A model generated the notes under the pieces. It was given only the letters and a program-made list of their open reading frames with translations, made no database searches and was not told where the DNA came from. DNA of 32,619 nt. It comes from Tissierellia bacterium. Lineage in GTDB: Bacteria > Bacillota > Clostridia > Tissierellales > Tissierellaceae. The DNA lies in assembly GCA_012520755.1 (NCBI GenBank), contig JAAYNS010000007.1:1-32619 (forward strand). The letters are read 5' to 3'. The stretch's first letter is position 1, and the number at the start of each line of letters is the position of its first letter. A program made the translations under genes and the position numbers. Of the stretch, positions 19,055 through 28,368 are shown piece after piece.

Positions 19055-20285
19055 TATTTTCACCTTTTTCAACATTTGTCGGCATATCTAATAAACCTGT
19101 TCTAACTATATATGTTTCAACATTTATATCATAACTAATTTCAGTGAATATACTCTCCCAGTCATTTGATATTTCTTTCCACTCTTTTGGATATTTACTA
19201 TGAAATAAAGTATCTATTCCAAAGGTATCAACTTTCAGGTCTTTTTGTGCTTTATCCATTGTTTTTCTAATTATATCTTTTATTCTATTGGAACAAGCTT
19301 CCTCAGTTGCCTTTAATACATTTAAATATCTCAAATCAAGTCCTTTTGAATCTTCTCCAATGACTCCTCTTAATTTAACATCAATAATCAAATTTGGCTT
19401 TCCATCTTTTATTTCTAAAGTATTTTTTGTTTTACTATCTTTAATTTCTAAGACTGTATATTTACCTTTTGTAGCTGCATATTTATTGTCATTATCTACA
19501 AGCTGGTCGGGTACTTCAAACTCAATAATACTATTCTTAATCTCATCAACTAAAAAATTAAAGCCTATCATTTCTTCACCCGAATAATATCCTATCAATG
19601 AATCTTTATAAAAGACAGCACCCCCTTCAACATCAAGGACATCTCTGTGATTTAACCCTTTAAGAGTGTCTTCTGGATTTATGATTCTTTTTTCTTTTAC
19701 TTGAACTACTCCTAAAACAGGTGTTTTTCTTTGATAAAAATACTTAATATATTCACTAATATTTAGGCTCCTTGTTTTTGATGTGTATTTGTGATTTCTT
19801 ATTAATTGTTCTAAGTACATACCAAATGTAGAACTTAAACCTTCATTAATACCCATAACCTCATAAGCTTTTGCATCCTTTGCGACTAACATAAAAGTAG
19901 ACTCTCTCGGTTCATTATCATATAAAAAAAAGTTTATATACTGTCCAATACCACGTTTGGCCAACTCTTCACCGAAAATTATAATTTCATTATGAGAATA
20001 CAATAATTTTCTATCAAAGGTTAAGGTAGCATTTCTAATTGCTTCAAATATTGTATCTCCCTCATGTTGGGTATATAAAGCAGAAGAACCTTTATCATTT
20101 TTTTGCCCAGAAGCATCAGTAGGAACTATAACTTCATTTGTAAGCAATACTTTTTCACCCACGAGGTCTATACCTGTGACAGTAACAATAGCTAATTGAC
20201 TTATTTCTATATAGCCCACACATGAAGCCAATATAATAGAAGATATTAATATTATTAATAAGTAAACTCCTTTTTTTCCTAACAT
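19044..20285 (-). CDS. Spore germination receptor subunit C lipoprotein (Ger(x)C family)
   Basis: Lipobox (SSIILASCVGYIEI), ELAIVTVTGIDL-type N-terminus, SHNEIIIFGEELAKRGIGQYINFFLYDNEPRESTFMLVAK motif. Confidence 0.94.
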   Translation of the reverse strand: MLGKKGVYLLIILISSIILASCVGYIEISQLAIVTVTGIDLVGEKVLLTNEVIVPTDASGQKNDKGSSALYTQHEGDTIFEAIRNATLTFDRKLLYSHNEIIIFGEELAKRGIGQYINFFLYDNEPRESTFMLVAKDAKAYEVMGINEGLSSTFGMYLEQLIRNHKYTSKTRSLNISEYIKYFYQRKTPVLGVVQVKEKRIINPEDTLKGLNHRDVLDVEGGAVFYKDSLIGYYSGEEMIGFNFLVDEIKNSIIEFEVPDQLVDNDNKYAATKGKYTVLEIKDSKTKNTLEIKDGKPNLIIDVKLRGVIGEDSKGLDLRYLNVLKATEEACSNRIKDIIRKTMDKAQKDLKVDTFGIDTLFHSKYPKEWKEISNDWESIFTEISYDINVETYIVRTGLLDMPTNVEKGENNAK

Positions 20286-20289
20286 TTTA

Positions 20290-21714
20290 TTAATTCCTTT
20301 TTCTTGAATTTGGCTCTGAAATATACTTAGGTCTGTGATTCATTTTCTTTATTGTTTCTCTCCTTAAAAAGTCCTGCATTGCTTCTTTATCATAAGGTGC
20401 TATTGGAAATAAGTATGGAACACCAAAAGATTTTATACTAAGCAAATGAAATGCACTTATTGCAAAACCTGCAAATATGCCAAACAAGCCAAATAAACCA
20501 CCCAGTATAATAAATAGTATCCTATATATTACTATTATTTCCCTAAAATGTGGTATGACAAATTCTGCAATACCCGCTGCAGATACTATAATTACCATAA
20601 CCGCACTTACTAAACCTGCTTCAACAGCTGCCTGACCTATTACTAATCCACCAATAAGGGTTACAGTCTGACCTACATTTTTAGGCATTCTTAATCCTGC
20701 TTCTTTTATTATTTCATAAAACAATATCATAATTAACGCTTCTAAAAGGCTTGGAAATGGTACATCTTCCCTTTGGCCAGCTAAAGTAATTAACAATTGT
20801 GTAGGAACCATCTCATGATGAAAATTAGCTATAGCAATATAACTGCCAACTAGAAGAATACTTATAAAAAATGACAAATATCTAATAACTCTAAGAAAAG
20901 ACGAATACTTAGGTTTTGAGTAGTAATCTTCTGGATCCATTAAGTCTTCAATAAAAATTTTAGGCACGGTTGCCACGCTAGGTGAACCGTCACAGATAAT
21001 ACCTATTCTTCCTTCTAAGATTTTACCAGCTAACACATCTGGTTTTTCTGTATGATAAACCGTCCGAACTAAGCTGCTCGGTGAATCATCTATATATTCC
21101 TCTATATAACTAGTATCTAAAACTGCATCTGTTTTTATCTTACTCAATCTTGCTTTTAATTCTTCGAGTATTTCTTTGTTTACGATTCCTTTTATATATA
21201 CAATGCATACTTGAGTATTTGTCATTTCTCCTAATGTAAATTGTTCAAAGATTAGATTATGATTCCTAATTTTTCGTCTAATAAGTGACTTGTTTACATA
21301 TATATCCTCTACAAATGATTCTTTTGGCCCTCTAATAACTTGCTCTACAGTCGATTCTGCAACAGATCTTTTATCATATCTACACATATTCATGGCATAG
21401 GCTGTGTCTATACCGTCAATATAAACTACAACACTTCCATCTACTATTTCTTTAATTGATTCATTTATACTAAATATCTCTTGAATTTCTGACACATAAA
21501 TTGATGATTCTATATCATACGCTGATACTAAATTATTTTTCATAGGTTTTATTACAAATTCATTTAAAGCCTTTTTATCTATTAAAGCATTAATATACAC
21601 TAATAATACTTCTGTATCTCCCAATGTATCAAATTGATATAATATTAAATCATCCGAATTATTAAATTTTTCTTTGATGATAGCTTTGTTTTCCATTATA
21701 TTTTTTGAAATCAT
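20290..21714 (-). CDS. Spore germination receptor subunit A (GerA family)
   Basis: VIRGPKESFVEDIYVNKSLIRRKIRN, GRIGIICDGSPSVATVPKIFIEDLMDPEDYYSKP, LRMPKNVGQTVTLIGGLVIGQAAVEAGLVS motifs. ATG 21714 after gggga preferred to the 21759 track start. Confidence 0.95.
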   Translation of the reverse strand: MISKNIMENKAIIKEKFNNSDDLILYQFDTLGDTEVLLVYINALIDKKALNEFVIKPMKNNLVSAYDIESSIYVSEIQEIFSINESIKEIVDGSVVVYIDGIDTAYAMNMCRYDKRSVAESTVEQVIRGPKESFVEDIYVNKSLIRRKIRNHNLIFEQFTLGEMTNTQVCIVYIKGIVNKEILEELKARLSKIKTDAVLDTSYIEEYIDDSPSSLVRTVYHTEKPDVLAGKILEGRIGIICDGSPSVATVPKIFIEDLMDPEDYYSKPKYSSFLRVIRYLSFFISILLVGSYIAIANFHHEMVPTQLLITLAGQREDVPFPSLLEALIMILFYEIIKEAGLRMPKNVGQTVTLIGGLVIGQAAVEAGLVSAVMVIIVSAAGIAEFVIPHFREIIVIYRILFIILGGLFGLFGIFAGFAISAFHLLSIKSFGVPYLFPIAPYDKEAMQDFLRRETIKKMNHRPKYISEPNSRKRN

Positions 21715-21840
21715 ACTATCTCCCCTATATAGGTTACTAATACATATTAGCATTACCAATTATTTTATTTTATATTACAAACTGTTATACCTATTCTTTC
21801 TTGGATATAATTAATATAAGAACATATAAGGGTGAGTAAA

Positions 21841-22533
21841 ATGAATTATAATATTTTGGTTGTAGAAGATGAAAAAAACATTCTTGATATAATTAGTCTG
21901 TATTTAGAAAAAGAAAATTATAATGTTTATAAGGCTATGGATGGAGAAGAAGCTTTAGCTATTTATAGAAATAAGGAAATCCATCTTATTATATTGGACT
22001 TGATGATACCTAAGATTTCAGGAGAAAAAGTATGTAAAACAATACGTAAAAAGTCTAATGTTCCTATAATAATCCTTACTGCAAAAGATGATGAGGATAG
22101 TAAAATAGATGGCCTAGATTCTGGTGCAGATGATTATGTAACAAAACCGTTTAGTAATAGGGAGCTTATGAGTAGAGTAAATGCTTTATTGAGAAGGAGC
22201 TACAAGAATAATTACAAATCATCGAATTCTGACCTTAGTTTTGATAATGGTAGATTAAAAATCAATTTAGAGAAAATGATTGTAAAAAAGGATGATGGAA
22301 TTATTGATTTGACGGCAAATGAATTTAAGATACTTTCTGTTTTTATAAATAATCCGGGAAATATTCTTTCAAGAGAGCAACTGATAGAATCAGCTTTTGG
22401 TTATGAATATGAAGCATATGATAGGACTATAGATTCACATATTAAAAATATAAGACAGAAGCTTGAGGATAATCCTAAAACTCCTGTCTATATTGTGACC
22501 GTTTATGGTATTGGATACAAATTCAATAATTAG
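21841..22533 (+). CDS. OmpR/PhoB-family response regulator
   Basis: Receiver (ILVVEDEKNILDIISLYLEKE...LDLMIPKISG...ILTAKDDEDSKIDGLDSGADDYVTKPF) and Trans_reg_C wHTH. Confidence 0.96.
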   Translation: MNYNILVVEDEKNILDIISLYLEKENYNVYKAMDGEEALAIYRNKEIHLIILDLMIPKISGEKVCKTIRKKSNVPIIILTAKDDEDSKIDGLDSGADDYVTKPFSNRELMSRVNALLRRSYKNNYKSSNSDLSFDNGRLKINLEKMIVKKDDGIIDLTANEFKILSVFINNPGNILSREQLIESAFGYEYEAYDRTIDSHIKNIRQKLEDNPKTPVYIVTVYGIGYKFNN

Positions 22534-22835
22534 GGTCTTCTACCATGACACCTACCATAACCATAACCCATACCACGGCCATATCTGTTAAATCTTTGGA
22601 AATCATTTTTTTCATGGAATTCTTCCATATAATCAAAGTGTTCTGACCAACTATTGTATTCATCTTGACTAATGTCTCCATTATCAAGAGCATCTTCAAG
22701 GCCTTCTCTTCTATAATCCATTCTCTCTTTATGCCAATCAAATAATCTACTGTCTTCTGTACTCTCAGCTAATACGAATATTGATCCAGCTCCTAAGGTC
22801 AATACTAATGCTAATATAAAAACTATTTTTTTCAT
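22530..22835 (-). CDS. Small secreted protein, DUF2680-like, Gly/Tyr/Arg/His-rich C-terminus
   Basis: 101 aa with signal peptide MKKIVFILALVLTLGAGSIFVLAE, helical acidic core, tail NRYGRGMGYGYGRCHGRRP; RBS aaaggag; located between RR and HK on the opposite strand. Confidence 0.82.
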   Translation of the reverse strand: MKKIVFILALVLTLGAGSIFVLAESTEDSRLFDWHKERMDYRREGLEDALDNGDISQDEYNSWSEHFDYMEEFHEKNDFQRFNRYGRGMGYGYGRCHGRRP

Positions 22836-22943
22836 TGTTTTACTCCTTTCATCTTTTCATATTATTTATTAATTATATAATAATAATGAATTATGGAGGA
22901 ATTATGGAGAACTTATATCAAATAAATACACTTGAGGTGAATT

Positions 22944-24332
22944 ATGAATTTATTCAGAAAAATAATTTTAAGTTTTATTTTGACCATCCTTGTATCTATA
23001 ACAATTATTTCTATTACATCCAATATTATGATAAATAATAGATTTAAAAATTATCTTGAAGAAGAACAACAGATTAAGTTTGATAAGATTTATGAAGAAA
23101 TTAACAACTATTATATAGACGAAAATCTCAGTTTAAATCAAATGAATTTAATGCACTATTCAATGGCAGAAGATATAGATCTAACCATAAAAGATACTGA
23201 AGAAAACATTATCTACACTACTAAAAATAGTCCTAAGAATGGTATGGGCCGTATGCACATGGGCAGAAATAGTATGCATGCTAATAAATATGGACTGGGA
23301 AACTATGTAGAAAAACTATATCCTTTAGTCTATGATAGCAATGCTGTCGGCAGCCTTACTATTGGTTATATAGATAATTCTTATATTACCGATGGTGCTG
23401 TGATATTTCTAGATACTATGACCCAATCATTATCAATTTCTGGATTGTTTGCAATAGCTATAGGTATAATAATCAGTCTAGTACTATCAAACAGCTTAAC
23501 TAAACCCCTAATGGTCATTACCGAAACAGCTAATAAAATACGCCATGGCGATTTAAAGGCTAAATCTAATGTCTGCACAAATACAAAAGAAATAATTGAA
23601 TTATCAAACACAATTAATTATTTGAGTAATACTCTTTCTGACCAAGATAAAATTAGAAAACAGTATGCTTCTGATATTTCACATGAACTTCGAACTCCAT
23701 TAACTACATTAAAATCTCATTTAGAAGCTATGTTAGACAAGGTATTGGAACCAAGTGATGAACATTTAGAGATATTGATGACTGAAATAAATAGGCTATC
23801 AAAACTAATAGATGACTTAAAAGATTCCTTTGTGAAGGAAGAGTACTCAATGGATTTGAATTTGATAGAAGTTGATATTACAGAAGAATTAATGTCAATT
23901 ATTAAAACTTATGAACCACTTTATGAAGAAAAAGGCTTTTCCATAGAATTTAATTTTAAAGAAGATATTTTAATTCTAATTGATATTGATAGATTTAAAC
24001 AAATTATGAACAATTTATTATCAAATTCCTTAAGGTATTTAAACAAAGACGGAAAAGTAATTGTTGACCTATTGAGAAATGATGATAGTATACTTTTAAG
24101 TGTATCAGATAATGGTATTGGGATAAAAGCTAATGATTTACCTTATGTATTTAATAGGTTTTTTAGAGTTGATACATCTAGAAATAAGTCTACAGGCGGA
24201 ACTGGATTAGGCTTACCAATAGTCAAATCAATTGTAGAAGCCCATAATGGTAGTATCACAATTAATAGTGAATATGGGAAAGGTACTAATATTACTATTA
24301 AACTACCTATCACAAAAAAGAATCATCTGTAA
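22944..24332 (+). CDS. Sensor histidine kinase (HAMP, HisKA, HATPase_c)
   Basis: Two TM segments flanking an extracytoplasmic region with MGRMHMGRNSMH; H-box SDISHELRTPLTTLKSHLEAM, N/G boxes (NNLLSNSLRYL, VSDNGIGI, STGGTGLGLPIVKSI). RBS gaggtga. Confidence 0.96.
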   Translation: MNLFRKIILSFILTILVSITIISITSNIMINNRFKNYLEEEQQIKFDKIYEEINNYYIDENLSLNQMNLMHYSMAEDIDLTIKDTEENIIYTTKNSPKNGMGRMHMGRNSMHANKYGLGNYVEKLYPLVYDSNAVGSLTIGYIDNSYITDGAVIFLDTMTQSLSISGLFAIAIGIIISLVLSNSLTKPLMVITETANKIRHGDLKAKSNVCTNTKEIIELSNTINYLSNTLSDQDKIRKQYASDISHELRTPLTTLKSHLEAMLDKVLEPSDEHLEILMTEINRLSKLIDDLKDSFVKEEYSMDLNLIEVDITEELMSIIKTYEPLYEEKGFSIEFNFKEDILILIDIDRFKQIMNNLLSNSLRYLNKDGKVIVDLLRNDDSILLSVSDNGIGIKANDLPYVFNRFFRVDTSRNKSTGGTGLGLPIVKSIVEAHNGSITINSEYGKGTNITIKLPITKKNHL

Positions 24333-24356
24333 TTAACAACTACAGATGATTCTTTT
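24316..24356. terminator. Bidirectional terminator between HK and cysE, overlapping the HK stop
   Basis: AAAAGAATCATCTGTA-attaacaac-TACAGATGATTCTTTT, 16-bp perfect arms. Confidence 0.9.
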
Positions 24357-24899
24357 CTATATTGCATAAATATATGCTATTGCTTTCTTATATATTATTC
24401 TAGCTGGTGCACCTACTGCTGTTGTTCCAGCTGGCACATCATCCAAGACTACAGAGTTTGCACCAACTTTGGCACCTTCTCCTATAGTAATAGGACCTAG
24501 GATTTTCGCTCCAGCACCAATAATTACATTATCTTCAATTGTTGGATGCCTCTTTTCCCCTTTGTCTCCACCTATTCCACCTAGGGTTACTCCATGAAAT
24601 AATGTTACATCATCTCCAATTTCAGCAGTTTCACCTATAACGATACCCATACCATGATCTATAAATAGGTTTTTGCCTATTTTGGCTCCAGGATGGATTT
24701 CTATTCCTGTAACTTTTCTTGCATGTTGAGAAATCATTCTAGCACGAAATAGCTTGCCTTTCAAATATAATTTGTGAGATATTCTATGGTAGACTATTGC
24801 TTTTAAACCTGGTGAAGAAAAAATCGCCTCCACTAAATTCTTTGCAGCTGGATCTTTTTCCAAAATAACTTTACCTTGTTCTATAATAAATTTTAACAC
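24357..24899 (-). CDS. cysE: Serine O-acetyltransferase
   Basis: [41 protein letters not shown] hexapeptide-repeat signature; next to cysK; GTG start. Confidence 0.95.
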   Translation of the reverse strand: MLKFIIEQGKVILEKDPAAKNLVEAIFSSPGLKAIVYHRISHKLYLKGKLFRARMISQHARKVTGIEIHPGAKIGKNLFIDHGMGIVIGETAEIGDDVTLFHGVTLGGIGGDKGEKRHPTIEDNVIIGAGAKILGPITIGEGAKVGANSVVLDDVPAGTTAVGAPARIIYKKAIAYIYAI

Positions 24900-24911
24900 A
24901 CTACCACACTC

Positions 24912-25826
24912 CTACTCCTGAGCAAATAATACTGTTGATAAATATCTCTCTCCTGTATCTGGTAATATTGCTACTACTGTTTTTCCCTTACCTAGTCTTT
25001 TAGCAATTTGAACTGCTGCTGCATAATTTGCTCCTGATGACATACCGGATAATATTCCTTCATCTTTGCCTAATTTTCTAGCATATTCATATGCTGTCTC
25101 ATCGTCCATATCAATAATTTCATCTACTACATCAGACTTATATATATCTGGAATAAAGTTTGCACCTAGACCTTGAATTCCATGTCCAGATGGTGCTCCA
25201 CCACTAAGAACTGGTGATTTAGATGGTTGTACTGCTACAGTTAAAATATCTTTGTTATGTTCTTTTAATATTTTACCCACTCCACTTATAGTACCACCTG
25301 TACCTACCCCAGCTACAAATGCGTCAATTTTTCCCTCTGTATCATCTAATATTTCTATTGCTGTTGTTTCTAAATGTGATAAAACATTTGCTTCATTAGA
25401 AAATTGACCAGTCATGAAATATTTATTTTCCTTTGCAAGTTCCTTTGCTTTATCAACAGAACCTTGCATTCCAGCCTTTCCTTCAGTCAAAACTAGTTCT
25501 GCACCATACGCTGTCATGATTCTTCTTCTTTCAACACTCATCGTATCTGGCATTACGATTATTACTCTATAACCTCTCGCTGCACCTATCATTGATAAAG
25601 CTATACCCATATTTCCACTTGTTGCTTCAATAATTGTGTCCCCTTCTTTTAAAATACCCTTCTTTTCAGCATCTAAAATCATGTAGTATGCTGGCCTATC
25701 TTTAACACTACCACCAGGATTAAAACTCTCTAATTTAACTAAAATTTCTGCCATGTTTTCATCTGTATGATTAATCCTCACCAATGGTGTACGTCCAATT
25801 GTATCTGTTATATTTTTATATATCAT
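24912..25826 (-). CDS. cysK: Cysteine synthase A
   Basis: ITDTIGRTPLVRIN, ESFNPGGSVKDRPA (PLP lysine), EATSGNMGIALSM, GVGTGGTISGVGKIL, GILSGMSSGANY. ATG 25826 after aggaggat; track start 25886 lies inside the T-box terminator. Confidence 0.96.
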   Translation of the reverse strand: MIYKNITDTIGRTPLVRINHTDENMAEILVKLESFNPGGSVKDRPAYYMILDAEKKGILKEGDTIIEATSGNMGIALSMIGAARGYRVIIVMPDTMSVERRRIMTAYGAELVLTEGKAGMQGSVDKAKELAKENKYFMTGQFSNEANVLSHLETTAIEILDDTEGKIDAFVAGVGTGGTISGVGKILKEHNKDILTVAVQPSKSPVLSGGAPSGHGIQGLGANFIPDIYKSDVVDEIIDMDDETAYEYARKLGKDEGILSGMSSGANYAAAVQIAKRLGKGKTVVAILPDTGERYLSTVLFAQE

Positions 25827-25839
25827 AAAAATCCTCCTT

Positions 25840-26075
25840 AAAATAAAATTACCTCTTGCCAATGTATATATCATATACAGAGGCAAAAGGTTATATTCGC
25901 GGTTCCACTCTGTTTAGGACAAATGTCCCAACTCAATTCAAGTACTACATACTCTAGTTCTATAACGGGAACTACCGTGTAAATCTACTAAAATTTCGAT
26001 TTAAAGCTCATTGATGCACTTCTATTATTTCCATATAGATTCCTTCCACCAATGGAATCCTCTCTTTAATATTTC
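25840..26075 (-). promoter_or_regulatory. T-box riboswitch, tRNA-Cys specific, controlling cysK-cysE
   Basis: Minus strand: stem I TTAAAG (26069-26064) / CTTTAA (26006-26001) with AGAGAGGA; specifier TGC at 26018-26016 (GAAG-TGC-ATCAATGAGC); T-box AGAGTGGAACCGCG at 25911-25898; terminator hairpin CCTTTTGCCTCTGTATAT/ATATACATTGGCAAGAGG at 25890-25852 followed by TAATTTTATTTT. Confidence 0.95.
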
Positions 26076-26177
26076 TATAATATACTTTATCAATTCATAG
26101 CTATTTACTATAGATTAACTAATACATAGTATTATACTAGGAATTATTAAATAAATCAATACCCTTTTATAAATATT

Positions 26178-27467
26178 TTATCTTTTTATTAAATCTTTTG
26201 CATATTTTTCTGTCAGATACTTTATCTTCTCTATATCTAAAGTTTTAATTTCTCTTTTTTCCATAATTATTTTTCCATCGATTATTACAGTATCAACATC
26301 ACTGCCCTGTACGCTGTAAGTTAATGCTGATATTATATTATGCTTTGGATATAAATGTGGTTTGTCAAAATCAATTAAAATTATATCTGCTTTTTTACCT
26401 ACTTCAATGGTCCCAACTTCATCTACTATATCTAAAGCCATTGCTCCATTCACAGTTGCCATTTTCAATGCATCAAAAGATGATACACTTACTGCATCTA
26501 AATTCACAGCTTTATTAACTATGGAAGCTAGTTTTATTTCTTCAAACATGTTTAGACTATTATTACTTGAAGCACCATCTGTTCCTAAAGCAACTCTTAT
26601 TCCTTTTTTTAACATTTTATCAACCGGAGAAAATCCACTAGCTAATTTAAAATTACTAACTGGATTATTAACTGGAAATACATTCTTTTCATACATTATA
26701 TCTATATCTTCATCATTAACATGAACACAATGGGCAGCTATTGTATGATAATCAAAAAGTCCTAAATCATTTAAATGTTGTACTGGTGTTTTACCATGTT
26801 GACGTATACTATCTTCAACTTCTTTTTTAGTTTCTGATACATGAATATGTATACCTGTATTCAATTCATTGGCTAAGTTCATTAGCTTCAATAAGAATCC
26901 ATCACCACATGTATATGGTGCATGAGGTGCTACCATAATTTTTATTCGGCCATTGCCTTTATTATGCCAATTATTATATAGGACTCGTGTCTCATCTATT
27001 TTCCCTTCTGGATTTACTTTATCTTCAGTTGTTCCTCTTGTAAGTACTGCTCTCATACCAGATTCTTCTGTTGCTTTACCAACGCCTTCCATGTCTACAT
27101 ACATATCACAAAAAGCTGTTGTACCGGATTGAATCATCTCTACCATACTAAGAAGAGTTCCCCAATATATGTCTTCGCCTGTCATCTTTGCTTCAATTGG
27201 CCAAATCTTTTTTTGTAGCCAATCAAATAAAGGTAAATCATCCGCATAATTTCTAAGTAAAGACATTCCCATATGAGTATGTGCATTTACTAAGCCAGGC
27301 ATAGCCAATTTATTCTTGCCATCTATTACTCTATCAACATCAATATCATCTTTTAATTCACCTATGTGGTCTATCCTGTCTCCATTTATATATATATTTG
27401 TGTTCTTTACTAGATCTCTTTCTCCATCCATAGATAAAAGATCAATATTTTTAATTAATATACTCAT
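26178..27467 (-). CDS. mtaD: Amidohydrolase, 5-methylthioadenosine/S-adenosylhomocysteine deaminase family
   Basis: [70 protein letters not shown] motifs. Confidence 0.92.
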   Translation of the reverse strand: MSILIKNIDLLSMDGERDLVKNTNIYINGDRIDHIGELKDDIDVDRVIDGKNKLAMPGLVNAHTHMGMSLLRNYADDLPLFDWLQKKIWPIEAKMTGEDIYWGTLLSMVEMIQSGTTAFCDMYVDMEGVGKATEESGMRAVLTRGTTEDKVNPEGKIDETRVLYNNWHNKGNGRIKIMVAPHAPYTCGDGFLLKLMNLANELNTGIHIHVSETKKEVEDSIRQHGKTPVQHLNDLGLFDYHTIAAHCVHVNDEDIDIMYEKNVFPVNNPVSNFKLASGFSPVDKMLKKGIRVALGTDGASSNNSLNMFEEIKLASIVNKAVNLDAVSVSSFDALKMATVNGAMALDIVDEVGTIEVGKKADIILIDFDKPHLYPKHNIISALTYSVQGSDVDTVIIDGKIIMEKREIKTLDIEKIKYLTEKYAKDLIKR

Positions 27468-27624
27468 GATTTTCCTCCTCTAATTTATTATTAACTGTTT
27501 AGTATTAAACCTATATTAGTTCCTTAATATGTTTAAAGTCTCAATACACTCGATACCTATTATTTCCTTAATAACACTATATCATTTCATCTAATATCCT
27601 TCCAGTACATATAACAAATTTTTC

Positions 27625-27653
27625 TTTACAAATCCCTAGTGATTTGGTATGAT
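27625..27653 (+). promoter_or_regulatory. Sigma-A promoter of rpsD
   Basis: TTTACA (27625-27630) - 17 bp - TATGAT (27648-27653). Confidence 0.75.
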
Positions 27654-27704
27654 ATACTTCGGCTTAATATTATCGCGGCTAATATATTATGGAGATGATA
27701 TTAA

Positions 27705-28304
27705 ATGGCTAAAATGATGGGACCGAGATTTAAAGAATCTAGAAGGTTAGGACTAAATGTATGTGGTCACCCAATGGCAATGAATAGAGCAAGTAAAGGA
27801 ACGAGTAGAGCTGATAAAAAGCTATCTGATTATGGACAGCAATTATTAGAAAAGCAAAGACTTAGAGCTTATTATGGTGTTATGGAAAAACAATTTCTTA
27901 GATATGTTAGGATGGCAAAAAAATCCACCGACCAAACTGGTCATGCTCTAATTAAAATTTTAGAATCAAGACTTGATAACTTGGTCTACAGAATAGGGTT
28001 TGCTTCATCCATAAGGCAAGCAAGACAAATGGTTGTTCATGGACATATATTGATTAATGGAAAGAAAGTAAATATACCTTCCTATCTTTGTGATATAGGA
28101 GATACTATTACTTTAAAAGATTCTTCTAGACAAGTTGAACTATTTAAGGAAAATTTTCATAATGCAATGCTTAACAGTCTACCTTATATAGAAAAAGATG
28201 AAGTAAATTTCTCAGGTAAATTTATTAGACTTCCAGAACGACAAGAAATTCCAATAGAAATAGAAGATCAATTAGTAGTAGAATATTATTCAAAAGCACT
28301 TTAG
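27705..28304 (+). CDS. rpsD: 30S ribosomal protein S4 (Cys-poor form, stand-alone gene)
   Basis: [27 protein letters not shown] and S4 RNA-binding domain [42 protein letters not shown]. Confidence 0.96.
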   Translation: MAKMMGPRFKESRRLGLNVCGHPMAMNRASKGTSRADKKLSDYGQQLLEKQRLRAYYGVMEKQFLRYVRMAKKSTDQTGHALIKILESRLDNLVYRIGFASSIRQARQMVVHGHILINGKKVNIPSYLCDIGDTITLKDSSRQVELFKENFHNAMLNSLPYIEKDEVNFSGKFIRLPERQEIPIEIEDQLVVEYYSKAL

Positions 28305-28314
28305 ACATTAATCT

Positions 28315-28346
28315 GGCGGTAGTTATTATAACTACCGCCAATTTTT
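28315..28346 (+). terminator. rpsD terminator
   Basis: GGCGGTAGTTA-TTA-TAACTACCGCC (11-bp perfect) followed by AATTTTTAT. Confidence 0.9.
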
Positions 28347-28368
28347 ATGACCATTTGACACTGTCAAC

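Noticed and set aside
22523-22741. 72-aa minus-strand ORF inside the secreted small protein gene
   Set aside because: Same-strand alternative frame of the 22530-22835 gene, which has the signal peptide and RBS; no independent support.
22904-23038. 44-codon ORF MENLYQINTLEVNYEF... starting after GGAGG and overlapping the kinase start out of frame, a possible leader peptide
   Set aside because: The downstream sequence (FYFDHPCIYNNYFYYIQYYDK) looks like an out-of-frame read of kinase codons; translational coupling is possible but unsupported without conservation.
25827-25886. Upstream start for cysK (MPLYMIYTLARGNFILRRIF...)
   Set aside because: These codons lie in the T-box terminator; ATG 25826 has aggagg and the conserved CysK N-terminus.
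27660-27704. rpsD leader as an S4 autoregulatory structure (ATATTA-tcgcggc-TAATAT)
   Set aside because: Predicted leader is only about 45 nt and the hairpin is 6 A/T pairs; too weak to claim an S4-binding element.
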